Origin: DASVHS01 sp038244815
GTDB lineage: Bacteria > Acidobacteriota > Thermoanaerobaculia > Gp7-AA8
NCBI GenBank assembly: GCA_038244815.1
Contig: JBBRTB010000013.1
Span: 1 to 64,000 of the forward strand
DNA: 64,000 nucleotides
Direction of reading: 5' to 3'
Shown piece by piece: positions 52,294 to 60,260 of this stretch; the first letter of the stretch is position 1, and the number at the start of each line of letters is the position of its first letter. The notes beneath the pieces were generated by a model. It was not told the DNA's origin. It searched no databases and worked only from the letters and a program-made list of their open reading frames with translations. The position numbers and the translations under genes are program-made.

Positions 52294-53491
52294 CGCCGAA
52301 GTGATAGACCAGGTGCAGGTAGTTCGGCGCGTCGAGAAGGATGAAGTCGGCGCGCTTGCCGGGCTCGATCGACCCGATCTCGTGCGCGAGCAGCAGGGAC
52401 TGTGCGCCGTTGAGCGTGGCGGCGGTGATGGCTTCCTCGACGGTCATCTTCATCTGCAGCGTGGCCAGTTGAATGGCCATCGGCATCGACTCCGTCATCG
52501 ATGAGCCGGGATTGCAGTCCGTGGAAAGCGACACGATGGCACCGGCGTCGATGAGGCGGCGGGCCGGCGCGTAGCGATCCGACATCAGGAAGAAGCTCGT
52601 GGCCGGCAGGAGGTTGGCGACGGTGTTCGACTTCGCCAGGGCCTGAATGCCGCGCTCGGAGACGTACATCAGATGATCGGCCGACGCCGCACCGAGCACG
52701 GCGGCAAGCGCGGCGCCGTCGGTGTCGCTCATCTCGTCGGCGTGCACGCGCGGAACGAGGCCGAGTGCGGCACCGGCGCGGAGGATCCGTTCGCCCTGCT
52801 CGCGGGTGAAGACACCGCGCTCGATGAAGACGTCGCAGAATCGAGCCAGGCCTTCGGACGCGACGTCGGGCAGGATCTCGCCGATGATCGTCGACACCCA
52901 CGCTTCGCGCGCCGCGTCGCTGCCGCGGCTCTCGGGCGGGAACTCGTGCGCGGCCAGACACGTCGCAACGAGTTGCACCGGCGATCGGGCCGCCGCCGTG
53001 CGGATGGCGCGCAACTGCTTGAGCTCGTCGGACCGGTTGAGACCGTATCCGCTTTTCGCTTCGGCGGTCGTCGTGCCGTAGGCGCGCATGGTCTTCGTGC
53101 GTTCCAGCACGTTCGCCACGAGATCGTCCTCCGAAGCCGCGCGCGTGGCATGGACCGAGGAGGCGATACCGCCGCCGGACTCGGCGATCTGTCCGTAAGT
53201 CTCCCCCTGCAGGCGGCGGTTGAATTCCGATTCGCGATAGCCGGCGAACGGGATGTGCGTGTGCGAGTCGACGAAACCGGGCAGCGCGGTGGCTCCGCGG
53301 GCGTCGATGTCTTCGTCGATGCGGAGACCGCGCGGCAGGTCGCTCTCCCGCCCGGCGAAGACGAAGCGCCCCTCGTCGATGACGATCGCGCCGCGGTCGA
53401 TGACGCGCAGCTCCCGCATGGCCGCGCCGCGGACTCCCCGCGTGCCCGTGGGCGTAGCGATCTGGGAGAGGTTGCGAACGAGGAGCGTCAA
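52268..53491 (-). CDS. hutI: Imidazolonepropionase
   Basis: 407 residues. It opens the imidazolone ring in histidine degradation. The metal-binding motifs are DSHTHIPFAG, the AHEFPPE segment, VHADEMSDTDGA, and LSTDCNPGS. A TTG start at 53491 overlaps the DivIVA stop (TTGA). It is the last gene of a cell division/RNase H operon, and no other hut gene is in the window. Confidence 0.93.
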   Translation of the reverse strand: MTLLVRNLSQIATPTGTRGVRGAAMRELRVIDRGAIVIDEGRFVFAGRESDLPRGLRIDEDIDARGATALPGFVDSHTHIPFAGYRESEFNRRLQGETYGQIAESGGGIASSVHATRAASEDDLVANVLERTKTMRAYGTTTAEAKSGYGLNRSDELKQLRAIRTAAARSPVQLVATCLAAHEFPPESRGSDAAREAWVSTIIGEILPDVASEGLARFCDVFIERGVFTREQGERILRAGAALGLVPRVHADEMSDTDGAALAAVLGAASADHLMYVSERGIQALAKSNTVANLLPATSFFLMSDRYAPARRLIDAGAIVSLSTDCNPGSSMTESMPMAIQLATLQMKMTVEEAITAATLNGAQSLLLAHEIGSIEPGKRADFILLDAPNYLHLVYHFGVNLVRPLR

Positions 53492-53988
53492 CTGCTCTTC
53501 TGGGCGCGGAACATCGTGGTGATGGGCAGCTCGTTGGCCTCTTCTTCGGCGTCCAGCATCAGCAGGTGCTGCACCGTATCGAGCGTCCCCTGCAGCTTGT
53601 TCCGCGACGACTTGCGCTGCACTTTCAGATCCTGGATGGAGCGCTCCAGATCGGCCACCCGGTCCATGGCCTGCGAGATCAGACGCTCGGACAGCAGCTC
53701 CGCGTCCTTGACGATGAGCTCGGCCTCCTTGCGTGCCGTGGCCCGCACGTCTTCCGAGACTTTTTGCGCGGAGAGCAGCGTGTCCTTGAGGATGCGCTCG
53801 CGCTGCGTATGTTCTTCCAGGTCTTCGCGCAGCATGGCATTCTCGCGCGACATTCGGTCGACGTCGCGCACCAGGCGCTCGATCTCTTCGGCGATGAGGT
53901 GGAGGTAGGCGCGTACCTCATCGAGGTGGTAACCCTTGAAACTGCGCGAGAACGTCTGTTTCTGGATGTCCAGCGGCGTCAGATTCAT
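53488..53988 (-). CDS. DivIVA-domain protein
   Basis: 166 residues. It begins MNLTPLDIQKQTFSRSFKGYHLDEVRAYL, the DivIVA lipid-binding N-terminus, followed by a long coiled coil (about 30-150). GGAGG lies at good distance from the ATG at 53988; the ATG three bases upstream is a possible alternative. DivIVA proteins mark curved membrane at poles or septa and direct growth or division. Gene order after yggS and yggT matches the conserved division-linked cluster of many bacteria. Confidence 0.88.
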   Translation of the reverse strand: MNLTPLDIQKQTFSRSFKGYHLDEVRAYLHLIAEEIERLVRDVDRMSRENAMLREDLEEHTQRERILKDTLLSAQKVSEDVRATARKEAELIVKDAELLSERLISQAMDRVADLERSIQDLKVQRKSSRNKLQGTLDTVQHLLMLDAEEEANELPITTMFRAQKSS

Positions 53989-53990
53989 CA

Positions 53991-54347
53991 TCACCCTCCC
54001 AGCACGGTCGTCAACAGTATACGACCGTAGACCCAGGCCAGGACGGCGCGGAGGAGGATGATCAGGATCGACAGGATCAGCGGCGAGAGATCGATGAACG
54101 CCCACTCCCGGGGCATGATCCTGGGCGGGACGATCTTGCGGGTCAGGCGCAGCATGGGCGAGAGAAACATCCGCAGGAAATGCTCGATGGCCTCCAGGAA
54201 ATCGAACAGACGCCGGTAGCGCCAGCGCGCACTGCTGCGCTGCGAAAGCACGCTGACCCAGGAGAGGATCACCCAGATAAAAATCGCGTACAGGATGATG
54301 TCGAGGAACCAGAAGACGATCTGGAAAACGGTCGAGAGGACGATCAT
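53991..54347 (-). CDS. YggT family membrane protein
   Basis: 118 residues with two hydrophobic blocks, one at the N-terminus (IVFWFLDIILYAIFIWVILSW) and one at the C-terminus (PLILSILIILLRAVLAWV), and the PMLRLTRKIVPP segment between them, typical of YggT. Between yggS (ATGA overlap) and divIVA. Function unresolved; associated with division or osmotic tolerance in other bacteria. Confidence 0.85.
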   Translation of the reverse strand: MIVLSTVFQIVFWFLDIILYAIFIWVILSWVSVLSQRSSARWRYRRLFDFLEAIEHFLRMFLSPMLRLTRKIVPPRIMPREWAFIDLSPLILSILIILLRAVLAWVYGRILLTTVLGG

Positions 54348-55018
54348 CCCCGGCTCCCGAAGATGGCCCTGCCGACCCGGATGATGGTCGCCCCTTCCTC
54401 GATCGCCGATTCGAAGTCGGCGGTCATGCCCATGGAGAGATGCCGGAGTCCCAGGTCATCGCGCATACTTCGCAGCTTCCCAAAAAAGTTCCTGGTTGTC
54501 TGCTCGTCGCCGACGGGAGGAATGGTCATGAGTCCGATGAGCGACAGGGAGTCGATCGCGGAGATCTGCCGCGCCGCCGATTCGACATCGGCAGGATCGA
54601 GGCCAGCTTTCTGCTGCTCGCGTCCGATGTTGATCTCGAGCAGCACTTCCATCCGTTTCCCCGAGGCGGCAGCGGCTTTGCCGACTTTCTCCGCGAGCGA
54701 GACGCTGTCGATGGTCTGGATGACGTCGAAAATGCGCGCGGCGTCCCTGGCCTTGTTCGACTGCAGGTGCCCGATGAGGTGCCAGCGCGTCGCTCCGGAC
54801 GGAACGAGTGGCTTCTTGTCCCGCGCCTCCTGCACCTTGTTCTCACCGACGTCGGTCGCGCCGGCGCCGATCGCCGCCGTCACCGCTTCGGCCGGAAACG
54901 TCTTCGTCACGGCCACGATGGTCACGTCGTCATCCGCCCGCCCCGAGCGCTGGCAGGCAGCGCGCACGCGGGACTCCACCGCGGCGTAGTTGGCGCGAAT
55001 GGCCTCAGGCGCCAGCAT
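54344..55018 (-). CDS. yggS: YggS/PLPBP pyridoxal phosphate homeostasis protein
   Basis: 224 residues. The PLP-binding Lys is in IVAVTKTFPAE; VGENKVQEARDK, WHLIGHLQSNKA, GLMTIPPVG and LSMGMTADFESAIEEGATIIRVGRAIFG are hallmark segments. The ATG at 55018 overlaps the end of the RNase H gene by 14 bp. Confidence 0.93.
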   Translation of the reverse strand: MLAPEAIRANYAAVESRVRAACQRSGRADDDVTIVAVTKTFPAEAVTAAIGAGATDVGENKVQEARDKKPLVPSGATRWHLIGHLQSNKARDAARIFDVIQTIDSVSLAEKVGKAAAASGKRMEVLLEINIGREQQKAGLDPADVESAARQISAIDSLSLIGLMTIPPVGDEQTTRNFFGKLRSMRDDLGLRHLSMGMTADFESAIEEGATIIRVGRAIFGSRG

Positions 55019-55442
55019 CGGTGCGACTGCGCCGGGCGGCGCGCCCCTCTCCGCGGTCGACGGCCTCGTTGGCGAGGCGGTCCGCATCTTTGTTTCCGGC
55101 GCGCAGGGTGTGGCGGATCGAGAAGCGATGGAACTTGCGTGTCAGCGCCCTGGCTTGTTTGTGCATCGGGACGAGATTGGGATGTTTGACGCGATACGCG
55201 CCCAGCATCTGCTTCACGAGCAGTTCGGAGTCCGACACGATCTCCACGTCGTCCGCTCCCTCGGCCTCGGCCACCGAGAGCGCCTCGAGCAGGCCGGAGT
55301 ACTCGGCGACGTTGTTCGTGGTGGTACCGAGGAATCCGGAGATCTCGATGATCTCGCCTGAGCCTGTCTTCATGAATACGCCGTAGCCCGAGGGACCGGG
55401 ATTGCCGCGTGAAGCACCGTCAACCCATGCCGTGACTTTCAA
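55005..55442 (-). CDS. Ribonuclease HI-like protein
   Basis: 145 residues. The active site acidic residues are in VDGASRGNPG, NNVAEYSGL, SDSELLVKQM and NKDADRLANEA. It degrades RNA in RNA-DNA hybrids; the short form resembles Bacillus YpdQ/archaeal types rather than E. coli RnhA. A TTG start at 55442 overlaps the zinc-ribbon gene's stop (TTGA); no better start lies downstream before the first catalytic Asp. Confidence 0.87.
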   Translation of the reverse strand: MKVTAWVDGASRGNPGPSGYGVFMKTGSGEIIEISGFLGTTTNNVAEYSGLLEALSVAEAEGADDVEIVSDSELLVKQMLGAYRVKHPNLVPMHKQARALTRKFHRFSIRHTLRAGNKDADRLANEAVDRGEGRAARRSRTDAGA

Positions 55443-56149
55443 GATGTCGTTTTTTCCAGATAGAGAATGCGGTGACAGCCTTCGCAGTAGACGAACTCGT
55501 TGCGCATGAGCTGTTGCATGAGTGCGGGACGGACGCGGGTGCGGCAGGCGCTGCAGGAGTCGTTGACGATCTGCGCGACAGCGATGCCGTGGCGCTGCCG
55601 GAGGATCTTCTGGAACTCGTTGCGGAGGCGTTCGGGCAGCGCGGCCTCGATGCCATCGGCACGCTTGCGCAGACCCTGCGACTCCTTGCGCAGATCGCTG
55701 AGCGACGCCTGCCACTCCTCATGAGCCTTGTCGAAACGGGCCTCGAGCTCATCGTGCCCGGCCTTGCGCTCGTCGAGTTTCTTCTGCACCTCTTCGGCTT
55801 CGCCCATGATCTTGAGCGACGAGTCCTCCAGATCCTTCACGTGCTTGCGCGCGGCGTCGATCTCTTTCCATGCCGCCGCATACTGCTGCTGGTTCTTCAC
55901 CTGCATCAGCTGCCCCTGATATTTCTTGAGCAGCTCCTGCTGGTCGGTAAGCTCCCCATCGACGCGTCTTCGTTCCTTGGCCATCTGCTCGATCGACTCA
56001 GCCAGGCGCGTCATCTCCTGATTGGCCCCCTGGAACTCGTCATCGATCGCCGCAAATGCCTCCGGCTTGACCGCCATCTGCTTTTCCCGCTCGCCGAGCT
56101 GCGACAACAGCGTCTGCAGCTCCCACAGCTTTTCGACGTCAATACTCAA
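55439..56149 (-). CDS. Coiled-coil protein with C-terminal C4 zinc ribbon
   Basis: 236 residues. A long helical coiled coil (about 1-180) precedes a C4 zinc ribbon with CSACRTRV and CEGCHRIL. This matches the widespread bacterial family of this layout next to RNase H or GTP cyclohydrolase-like genes; its function is unknown. The TTG at 56149 is chosen because AGGAG lies six bases before it. It heads the operon down to hutI. Confidence 0.85.
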   Translation of the reverse strand: MSIDVEKLWELQTLLSQLGEREKQMAVKPEAFAAIDDEFQGANQEMTRLAESIEQMAKERRRVDGELTDQQELLKKYQGQLMQVKNQQQYAAAWKEIDAARKHVKDLEDSSLKIMGEAEEVQKKLDERKAGHDELEARFDKAHEEWQASLSDLRKESQGLRKRADGIEAALPERLRNEFQKILRQRHGIAVAQIVNDSCSACRTRVRPALMQQLMRNEFVYCEGCHRILYLEKTTS

Positions 56150-56271
56150 GACAATCTCCTCAGAAATAAAAAAGGCGTTCCATGGCCGGAACGCCTGTGC
56201 AGAACGGAATCTCTCCGCCGCCGCATACTGCAACATTTCGCCGCAATCAGTTGGATTCGCGTGATCCCTCT

Positions 56272-56347
56272 TGGTGGGTCCACCAGGATTCGAACCTGGG
56301 ACCTGCCGGTTATGAGCCGGTAGCTCTAACCGCTGAGCTATGGACCC
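56272..56347 (-). tRNA. tRNA with CAU anticodon (elongator Met or Ile2)
   Basis: The minus strand begins GGGTCCATAGCTCAGCGG and ends TTCGAATCCTGGTGGACCC followed by ACCA, so CCA is encoded. The acceptor stem is perfectly paired, the D and T stems are good, and the anticodon loop is CTCATAA. The first pair of the anticodon stem (27-43) is an A-C mismatch. Not an initiator: its 1-72 pair is intact and it lacks the three G-C anticodon pairs. The methionine/isoleucine identity depends on lysidine modification and cannot be settled. Confidence 0.95.
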
Positions 56348-56364
56348 GGACGGCGGATCATATC

Positions 56365-56426
56365 AGGTCGTCGGGCGCTTCGAAGCCCCGCGACCAGCGA
56401 CCATCGACCATCGACCCAAACGACCT
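56365..56426. repeat. Heptad-like inverted array, copy A5
   Basis: GGTCGTCGGGCGC lies before the CTTCGAAGCCC apex, followed by GCGACCAGCGACCATCGACC units. It shares apex and units with copies A1 and A4 but the left arm is short. Between the tRNA and the LysM gene, reaching its stop. Confidence 0.55.
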
Positions 56427-57621
56427 ACCTCGCTTCGACCGTGTCTCCCACCAGCATCGTGTAACGCGAGGCCACGATGCGTCCGGTTGCAGTATGGCTT
56501 TGCGTCGTGAGCACGCCGATCTCGCCGAGAACCTGGCGGGGCTGGCCGGGACGGTCGCGGTACACGGTCAGGAAGTCGCCCGGCTGGATCTGATCGTCGT
56601 GTCCGAGGTTGACCTGCACGAGATTGCCTTCGGCCAGCGCCTCGTCCCAATCCTGTGAGTCGATGATGTAGCCGGCGGAACGTCCCGTCGGCGTATCGCA
56701 GAATGCGGGGAGGTCCGGGACTCGAGCGATGGGGATGGGAAGCTGTGGCATCGGTTTGAGGTGCGCGCCGATGTGAATCTCGCGACAGTTCTGCGTGACG
56801 ATGCCGCGCGAGTGGGTCTCGTCGGCGCAGAGAACCTTCACCTGTCCCTGATAGTTGTAGTGCTGTCCGATCAGCTCGCCGGTCCTGGGGTGTTTGATCG
56901 TGTCGCCGAGCTCGACGACCATGTAGGTCTCGCCGGCCACCAGCCCCGTCGAGGTGCCGCCGTCGATGAAGAGAAGATCGCCGTCGGAGCCGCTGGGCTG
57001 CTCGCCTTCTCCCGGCGCGTTCCTGGTCTCCACGTCCTCCCACGCCTGGATCGTGTTCGGCATCGGCTCGTTCGGTGCCCCGATATAGCCATAGCAGTAC
57101 ACATCGGCTTCCGCGCCGAGAGGAACGGGAGAAGTCTGGCGATGGACTTCGGCAGCCACGATGGCGCCGAATCCGTTCTGGGTCTGATTCTGGTCGGTCG
57201 TGGCCGACCCGGTACCCGTCCCTGTGGTGGTGGTCGTTGTGGTCGTCTGCGAGCTGGAGGCGACGTTGGCGCCTTCACCCTGCACCAGGAGAACGTCGCC
57301 CGGATAGATCCAGTGGGCGTCGGTGATCCAGGTATTCGATTCCCAGATCTGCGGCCACAGATACGCGTTGCTGTACAGAGAACGGGCGATACCGGAGAGC
57401 GTGTCTCCCGCCTTGATCTCGTAGGTCTTCGCGCTCGGCGAATAGGTCGCGGGATCAGGAGGGTTGTACGGCGTCCAATGCCCACGCACGAGATGGAGCT
57501 CACGCGGCGGACGCGATGACGTTTCGCTCTTCTTCTTCGACTTCGCGATGTCCGCGGCGAAGAGAGGAATCGCCACCAAGAGCAGGAGAACGGGAGCCAC
57601 CCTACACACACGAACCATCAT
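56425..57621 (-). CDS. Exported LysM-domain protein
   Basis: 398 residues. A signal peptide (VCRVAPVLLLLVAIPLFAA) precedes a LysM domain (TYEIKAGDTLSGIARSLYSN...YPGDVLLV, about 66-113), a Thr/Gly-rich linker, and two similar C-terminal modules with GDLLFIDGGTSTGLVAGETYMVVE and GNLVQVNLGHDDQIQPGDFLTVYR, which resemble FlgT/BON-unrelated beta barrels seen in LysM envelope proteins. It is probably a periplasmic or cell-wall-bound protein. GGGAGGGG precedes its ATG. Confidence 0.8.
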   Translation of the reverse strand: MMVRVCRVAPVLLLLVAIPLFAADIAKSKKKSETSSRPPRELHLVRGHWTPYNPPDPATYSPSAKTYEIKAGDTLSGIARSLYSNAYLWPQIWESNTWITDAHWIYPGDVLLVQGEGANVASSSQTTTTTTTTGTGTGSATTDQNQTQNGFGAIVAAEVHRQTSPVPLGAEADVYCYGYIGAPNEPMPNTIQAWEDVETRNAPGEGEQPSGSDGDLLFIDGGTSTGLVAGETYMVVELGDTIKHPRTGELIGQHYNYQGQVKVLCADETHSRGIVTQNCREIHIGAHLKPMPQLPIPIARVPDLPAFCDTPTGRSAGYIIDSQDWDEALAEGNLVQVNLGHDDQIQPGDFLTVYRDRPGQPRQVLGEIGVLTTQSHTATGRIVASRYTMLVGDTVEAR

Positions 57622-57656
57622 CCCCTCCCAGGTGCTTACGACAGTTGTTCAGTGGA

Positions 57657-57686
57657 ACGGTAACGCAGAGGGAGTGCGCCAGTCAA
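57657..57686 (-). promoter_or_regulatory. Possible promoter of the LysM gene
   Basis: On the minus strand TTGACT (57686-57681) and TACCGT (57662-57657) are spaced by 18 bases, about 35 bases before the ATG at 57621. It lies just downstream of the terminator of the SLT gene. Confidence 0.4.
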
Positions 57687-57690
57687 CTCA

Positions 57691-57720
57691 TTGAAAAGAA
57701 ACGGACGGCCGAAACCGCCC
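57691..57720 (-). terminator. Rho-independent terminator after the SLT gene
   Basis: On the minus strand GGGCGG, loop TTTCGG, then CCGTCC form a six-pair stem with one G-U pair, followed by GTTTCTTTTC. It starts eight bases after the stop of the lytic transglycosylase gene. Confidence 0.65.
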
Positions 57721-57727
57721 ACCAGGC

Positions 57728-58639
57728 TCAGCGAATCGTGAGCGATCCGTCGGCCTCGGCCACCACTCCCCCACCCTGATCCTTTTCCCATCCCTTGAGC
57801 TGCTCGCTGCGCTTGTCGAGGTTGTGAAGAACGCGCTTCACGTACTGCTGGGTCTCCCGAAACGGCGGCACGCCGTTGTACCGGCGCACGTTGCCCTCGC
57901 CGGCGTTGTACGCGGCGATGGTCTTCCGCAGATTGCCGTCGAAGCGGCTCTGCAGGTACTTGATGTACCGCACGCCGGCATCGACGTTCTGCTCGGGATC
58001 GTAGAGATCGCGCGCTCCCATCCACCGCCCCGTCTTTGGCATGAGCTGCATGAGGCCCCGCGCTCCCACCTGCGAGCGAGCATTGTGACTGAACTTCGAC
58101 TCCTGCTCGATCACGGCGGCAACGAGCAGAGGGTCGACGTCGTACTTCAGCGCTTTCTCGTGGATGATGTCGCCGTACGGCATCGACGTGCTGAAAAACT
58201 CCGCCCGGATGGCGTTGTTGATCCGCGTCATCTCCTCGGCGAACACGCTGCGTCCCTCGGTGTTCCCGGCCAGAAGGCGATCGCCACCGAACCAGCGGCC
58301 GTCGAACAGCGCCAGCTCGCGGGTCACATAACGGTCGGGCAGGAGTTGCGACAGCTTGTAGACGGCGTTCCCGGTGAACGTCCCGCTCCACTTCGCCACG
58401 ACCTTGCCATGCCTTCCGGTCTGCTGGATGACGCGGACGGCGTCAAGATCCTTCTCGACCAGGAAATGCACGTGGCTCATGGCTTCGGACAGACCGCCGA
58501 GGGACAGCGCCGCGCCGAGGATGAGCGTTGCCGCTCCGCGCCCGCCCAGAAGGCGGAGGAGCGGCTTGCGGTCCAGTGTCTTGCGGCTTCTGGCCACGCG
58601 CAGCGACACACGTTCCCTGATCGAGTTTGGAGTGGGCAT
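57728..58639 (-). CDS. Lytic murein transglycosylase (SLT/GH23)
   Basis: 303 residues. An N-terminal basic stretch and one hydrophobic segment (GAATLILGAALSLGGLSEA) suggest a signal anchor. The SLT domain (about 155-275) has the catalytic Glu in AAVIEQESKFSHNARS, then GARGLMQLMPKT, DPEQNVDAGVRYI and KTIAAYNAGEGNV. It cleaves glycan strands to 1,6-anhydro ends. Flanked by amrA upstream and a terminator downstream. Confidence 0.9.
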   Translation of the reverse strand: MPTPNSIRERVSLRVARSRKTLDRKPLLRLLGGRGAATLILGAALSLGGLSEAMSHVHFLVEKDLDAVRVIQQTGRHGKVVAKWSGTFTGNAVYKLSQLLPDRYVTRELALFDGRWFGGDRLLAGNTEGRSVFAEEMTRINNAIRAEFFSTSMPYGDIIHEKALKYDVDPLLVAAVIEQESKFSHNARSQVGARGLMQLMPKTGRWMGARDLYDPEQNVDAGVRYIKYLQSRFDGNLRKTIAAYNAGEGNVRRYNGVPPFRETQQYVKRVLHNLDKRSEQLKGWEKDQGGGVVAEADGSLTIR

Positions 58640-58718
58640 TCGAGGTCCAAAACGCCCATGGCAGGAGGGTTATTGCGAATAAGGTGTAAAATCTCGTAAA
58701 TCGAATTCATAGAATGTT

Positions 58719-59264
58719 TTACTCACCGAATACCTCAGCCGAAAACCGCTCGATTCTGGTATCTCGATCGCGCCAGGCCGCCGGGGGCAGCCCGGCCTTG
58801 ACGCACGTCTGGCTGAGGAACGTATCGCGGTCCCATCCGTATTCGGTCGCCACCTGCGGCAGGAGCAGCCCGGCGTACGGACCGCGAGTGGCGATGAGGC
58901 CGTCCCGCCCCACCTCGATCTCGCTGAAATCGTCGACCCGGATGATCGGGCCCATGACCGAAATCTCCAGATGGAGCGTGGGGAGCTCGTCCGCGCTCAC
59001 CGGGTGAAAGCGGGGATCGCGAAAGGCGGCGTGAATCGCGCTCGACGAAACGGCCTGAAAGAGCGGCGCCACCGGCGTGATCGACCCGATGCAACCGCGA
59101 AGCTCGCCGTGGCGGTCGTTGAGTGTGACGAAGGCGCCTGCAGGACGCTTCAAGTCGTCGTCGAGCAAGTACGACGCGAGATCCGGGCGCGCGCCTGCGA
59201 GCACCGCGGCGATCGACTCACGCGCGATCCGGAGCAGCGTCTTCCGTTGACTTTCGTTCAGCAT
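58719..59264 (-). CDS. amrA: AmmeMemoRadiSam system protein A (AMMECR1)
   Basis: 181 residues. The AMMECR1 fold is visible in GAFVTLNDRHGELRGCIGSITPVAPLFQAV, DPRFHPVSADELPTLHLEISVM and LLLPQVATEYGWDRDTFLSQTC. It is one part of the AmmeMemoRadiSam set, whose radical SAM enzyme is encoded at 15029-16138. The start overlaps the end of the LABN gene by 47 bp, a long overlap; internal starts would remove conserved residues. Confidence 0.9.
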   Translation of the reverse strand: MLNESQRKTLLRIARESIAAVLAGARPDLASYLLDDDLKRPAGAFVTLNDRHGELRGCIGSITPVAPLFQAVSSSAIHAAFRDPRFHPVSADELPTLHLEISVMGPIIRVDDFSEIEVGRDGLIATRGPYAGLLLPQVATEYGWDRDTFLSQTCVKAGLPPAAWRDRDTRIERFSAEVFGE

Positions 59265-59541
59265 GGCGATGAATCAAAACGAGATTCCGTGCATAGACAA
59301 TCAAGCCCGGTGCCTGCCCGAGGATGATCACCGGATCGCGGCGGAGAAGACCGTAGATCGTGACGATCGCTCCTCCTCCCAGCGACAGCCACCAGAACTG
59401 GACAGGGATGTGACTGCGCTTGCGGCGCTCCGATGCGATCCACTGGATGATGAACCGCGACGCGAACAAGGCCTGCCCGCACAATCCGATCAGTGCGAGC
59501 GTGTCCCACTGCCAGGTTCGCGGATCGAGAACGTGACCCAC
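59218..59541 (-). CDS. Lipid-A-disaccharide synthase N-terminal domain (LABN) protein
   Basis: 107 residues with three or four hydrophobic segments. FASRFIIQWIASERRKRSHIPVQFWWLSLGGGAIVTIYGLLRRDPVIILGQ is the LABN/PQ-loop-like pattern. A GTG start at 59541 shares one base with the upstream stop. LABN proteins are often coupled to GT2 enzymes like the one upstream, and may assist lipid-linked sugar transfer in the membrane. Confidence 0.87.
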   Translation of the reverse strand: MGHVLDPRTWQWDTLALIGLCGQALFASRFIIQWIASERRKRSHIPVQFWWLSLGGGAIVTIYGLLRRDPVIILGQAPGLIVYARNLVLIHRHAERKSTEDAAPDRA

Positions 59542-60260
59542 TAGAGCTCCTGCCTGATCTGGTAGCGGAGGTTGCGGCTGCTCATCCAGCGCACGGCCAG
59601 GCAATCCGCGAGACCTTTGAAGGCCCGGTTCATCGCTCCGTACTTCGACACGCCGAAGCGCCGGGCCCGGTGATTGACCGGCATTTCCACGACCTTGAAT
59701 CCGGCCTGTCGGACGAGCGTGGGCAGAAAGCGGTGCATGCCCGTGAACAGACGGACGGGCTCGATGGCCTCCCGCCGGGCCAGTTTGAGCGAGCAGCCGG
59801 TATCGGTAATGCGATCGCCCGTGATCCAGTTCCGCACGCCGTTGCCGATCTTCGACTGCATGCGCCGGCTCCAGGAGTCCCGGCGATTGACGCGCACGCC
59901 GATGACCATGTCCGCTCCGCTCCGCTCGATCTCCTGCATCATCCTGGGGATGTCGGCGGGGTCGTTCTGCAGATCGGCGTCGAGCGACACCACGAACCGT
60001 CCTCGTGCCGCCCGCCATCCGGCGTCGAGCGCCGCCGTCTGTCCGCTGTTCTTCACGAACGCGATCACGCGCAACATCGGATATTCCGACTTGAGCCCGC
60101 GCAACACCTCGAGACTGCGGTCGGAGCTGCCATCGTCGACCGCGACCATCTCGTAGGTCCACCCCTGGCCATCGAGCGCGCGTGCGATCTCCTCGAGCAG
60201 GACGGGCATGTTCTCTTCCTCGTTATAGACGGGGAAGACCACGGACAAATCGGGCCTCAT
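59541..60260 (-). CDS. GT2 family glycosyltransferase (DPM1/ArnC-like)
   Basis: 239 residues. The GT-A core has SVVFPVYNEEENM, VAVDDGSSD, the DxD-like SLDADLQNDP, and TDTGCSLKLARREA. It lacks the C-terminal membrane segments of ArnC, so membrane attachment may come from the LABN protein encoded next. It likely makes a polyprenyl-phosphate sugar that could feed the GT-C enzymes encoded at 138-3802. ATGA overlap with tatD. Confidence 0.9.
   Translation of the reverse strand: MRPDLSVVFPVYNEEENMPVLLEEIARALDGQGWTYEMVAVDDGSSDRSLEVLRGLKSEYPMLRVIAFVKNSGQTAALDAGWRAARGRFVVSLDADLQNDPADIPRMMQEIERSGADMVIGVRVNRRDSWSRRMQSKIGNGVRNWITGDRITDTGCSLKLARREAIEPVRLFTGMHRFLPTLVRQAGFKVVEMPVNHRARRFGVSKYGAMNRAFKGLADCLAVRWMSSRNLRYQIRQEL

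Noticed and set aside
54990..55361. Plus-strand frames opposite the yggS/RNase H genes
   Set aside because: The minus-strand frames carry clear family motifs and continuous overlaps; the plus-strand frames do not.
56272..56347. Initiator tRNA-fMet
   Set aside because: The acceptor stem has a paired first position and the anticodon stem lacks the three consecutive G-C pairs of initiators.
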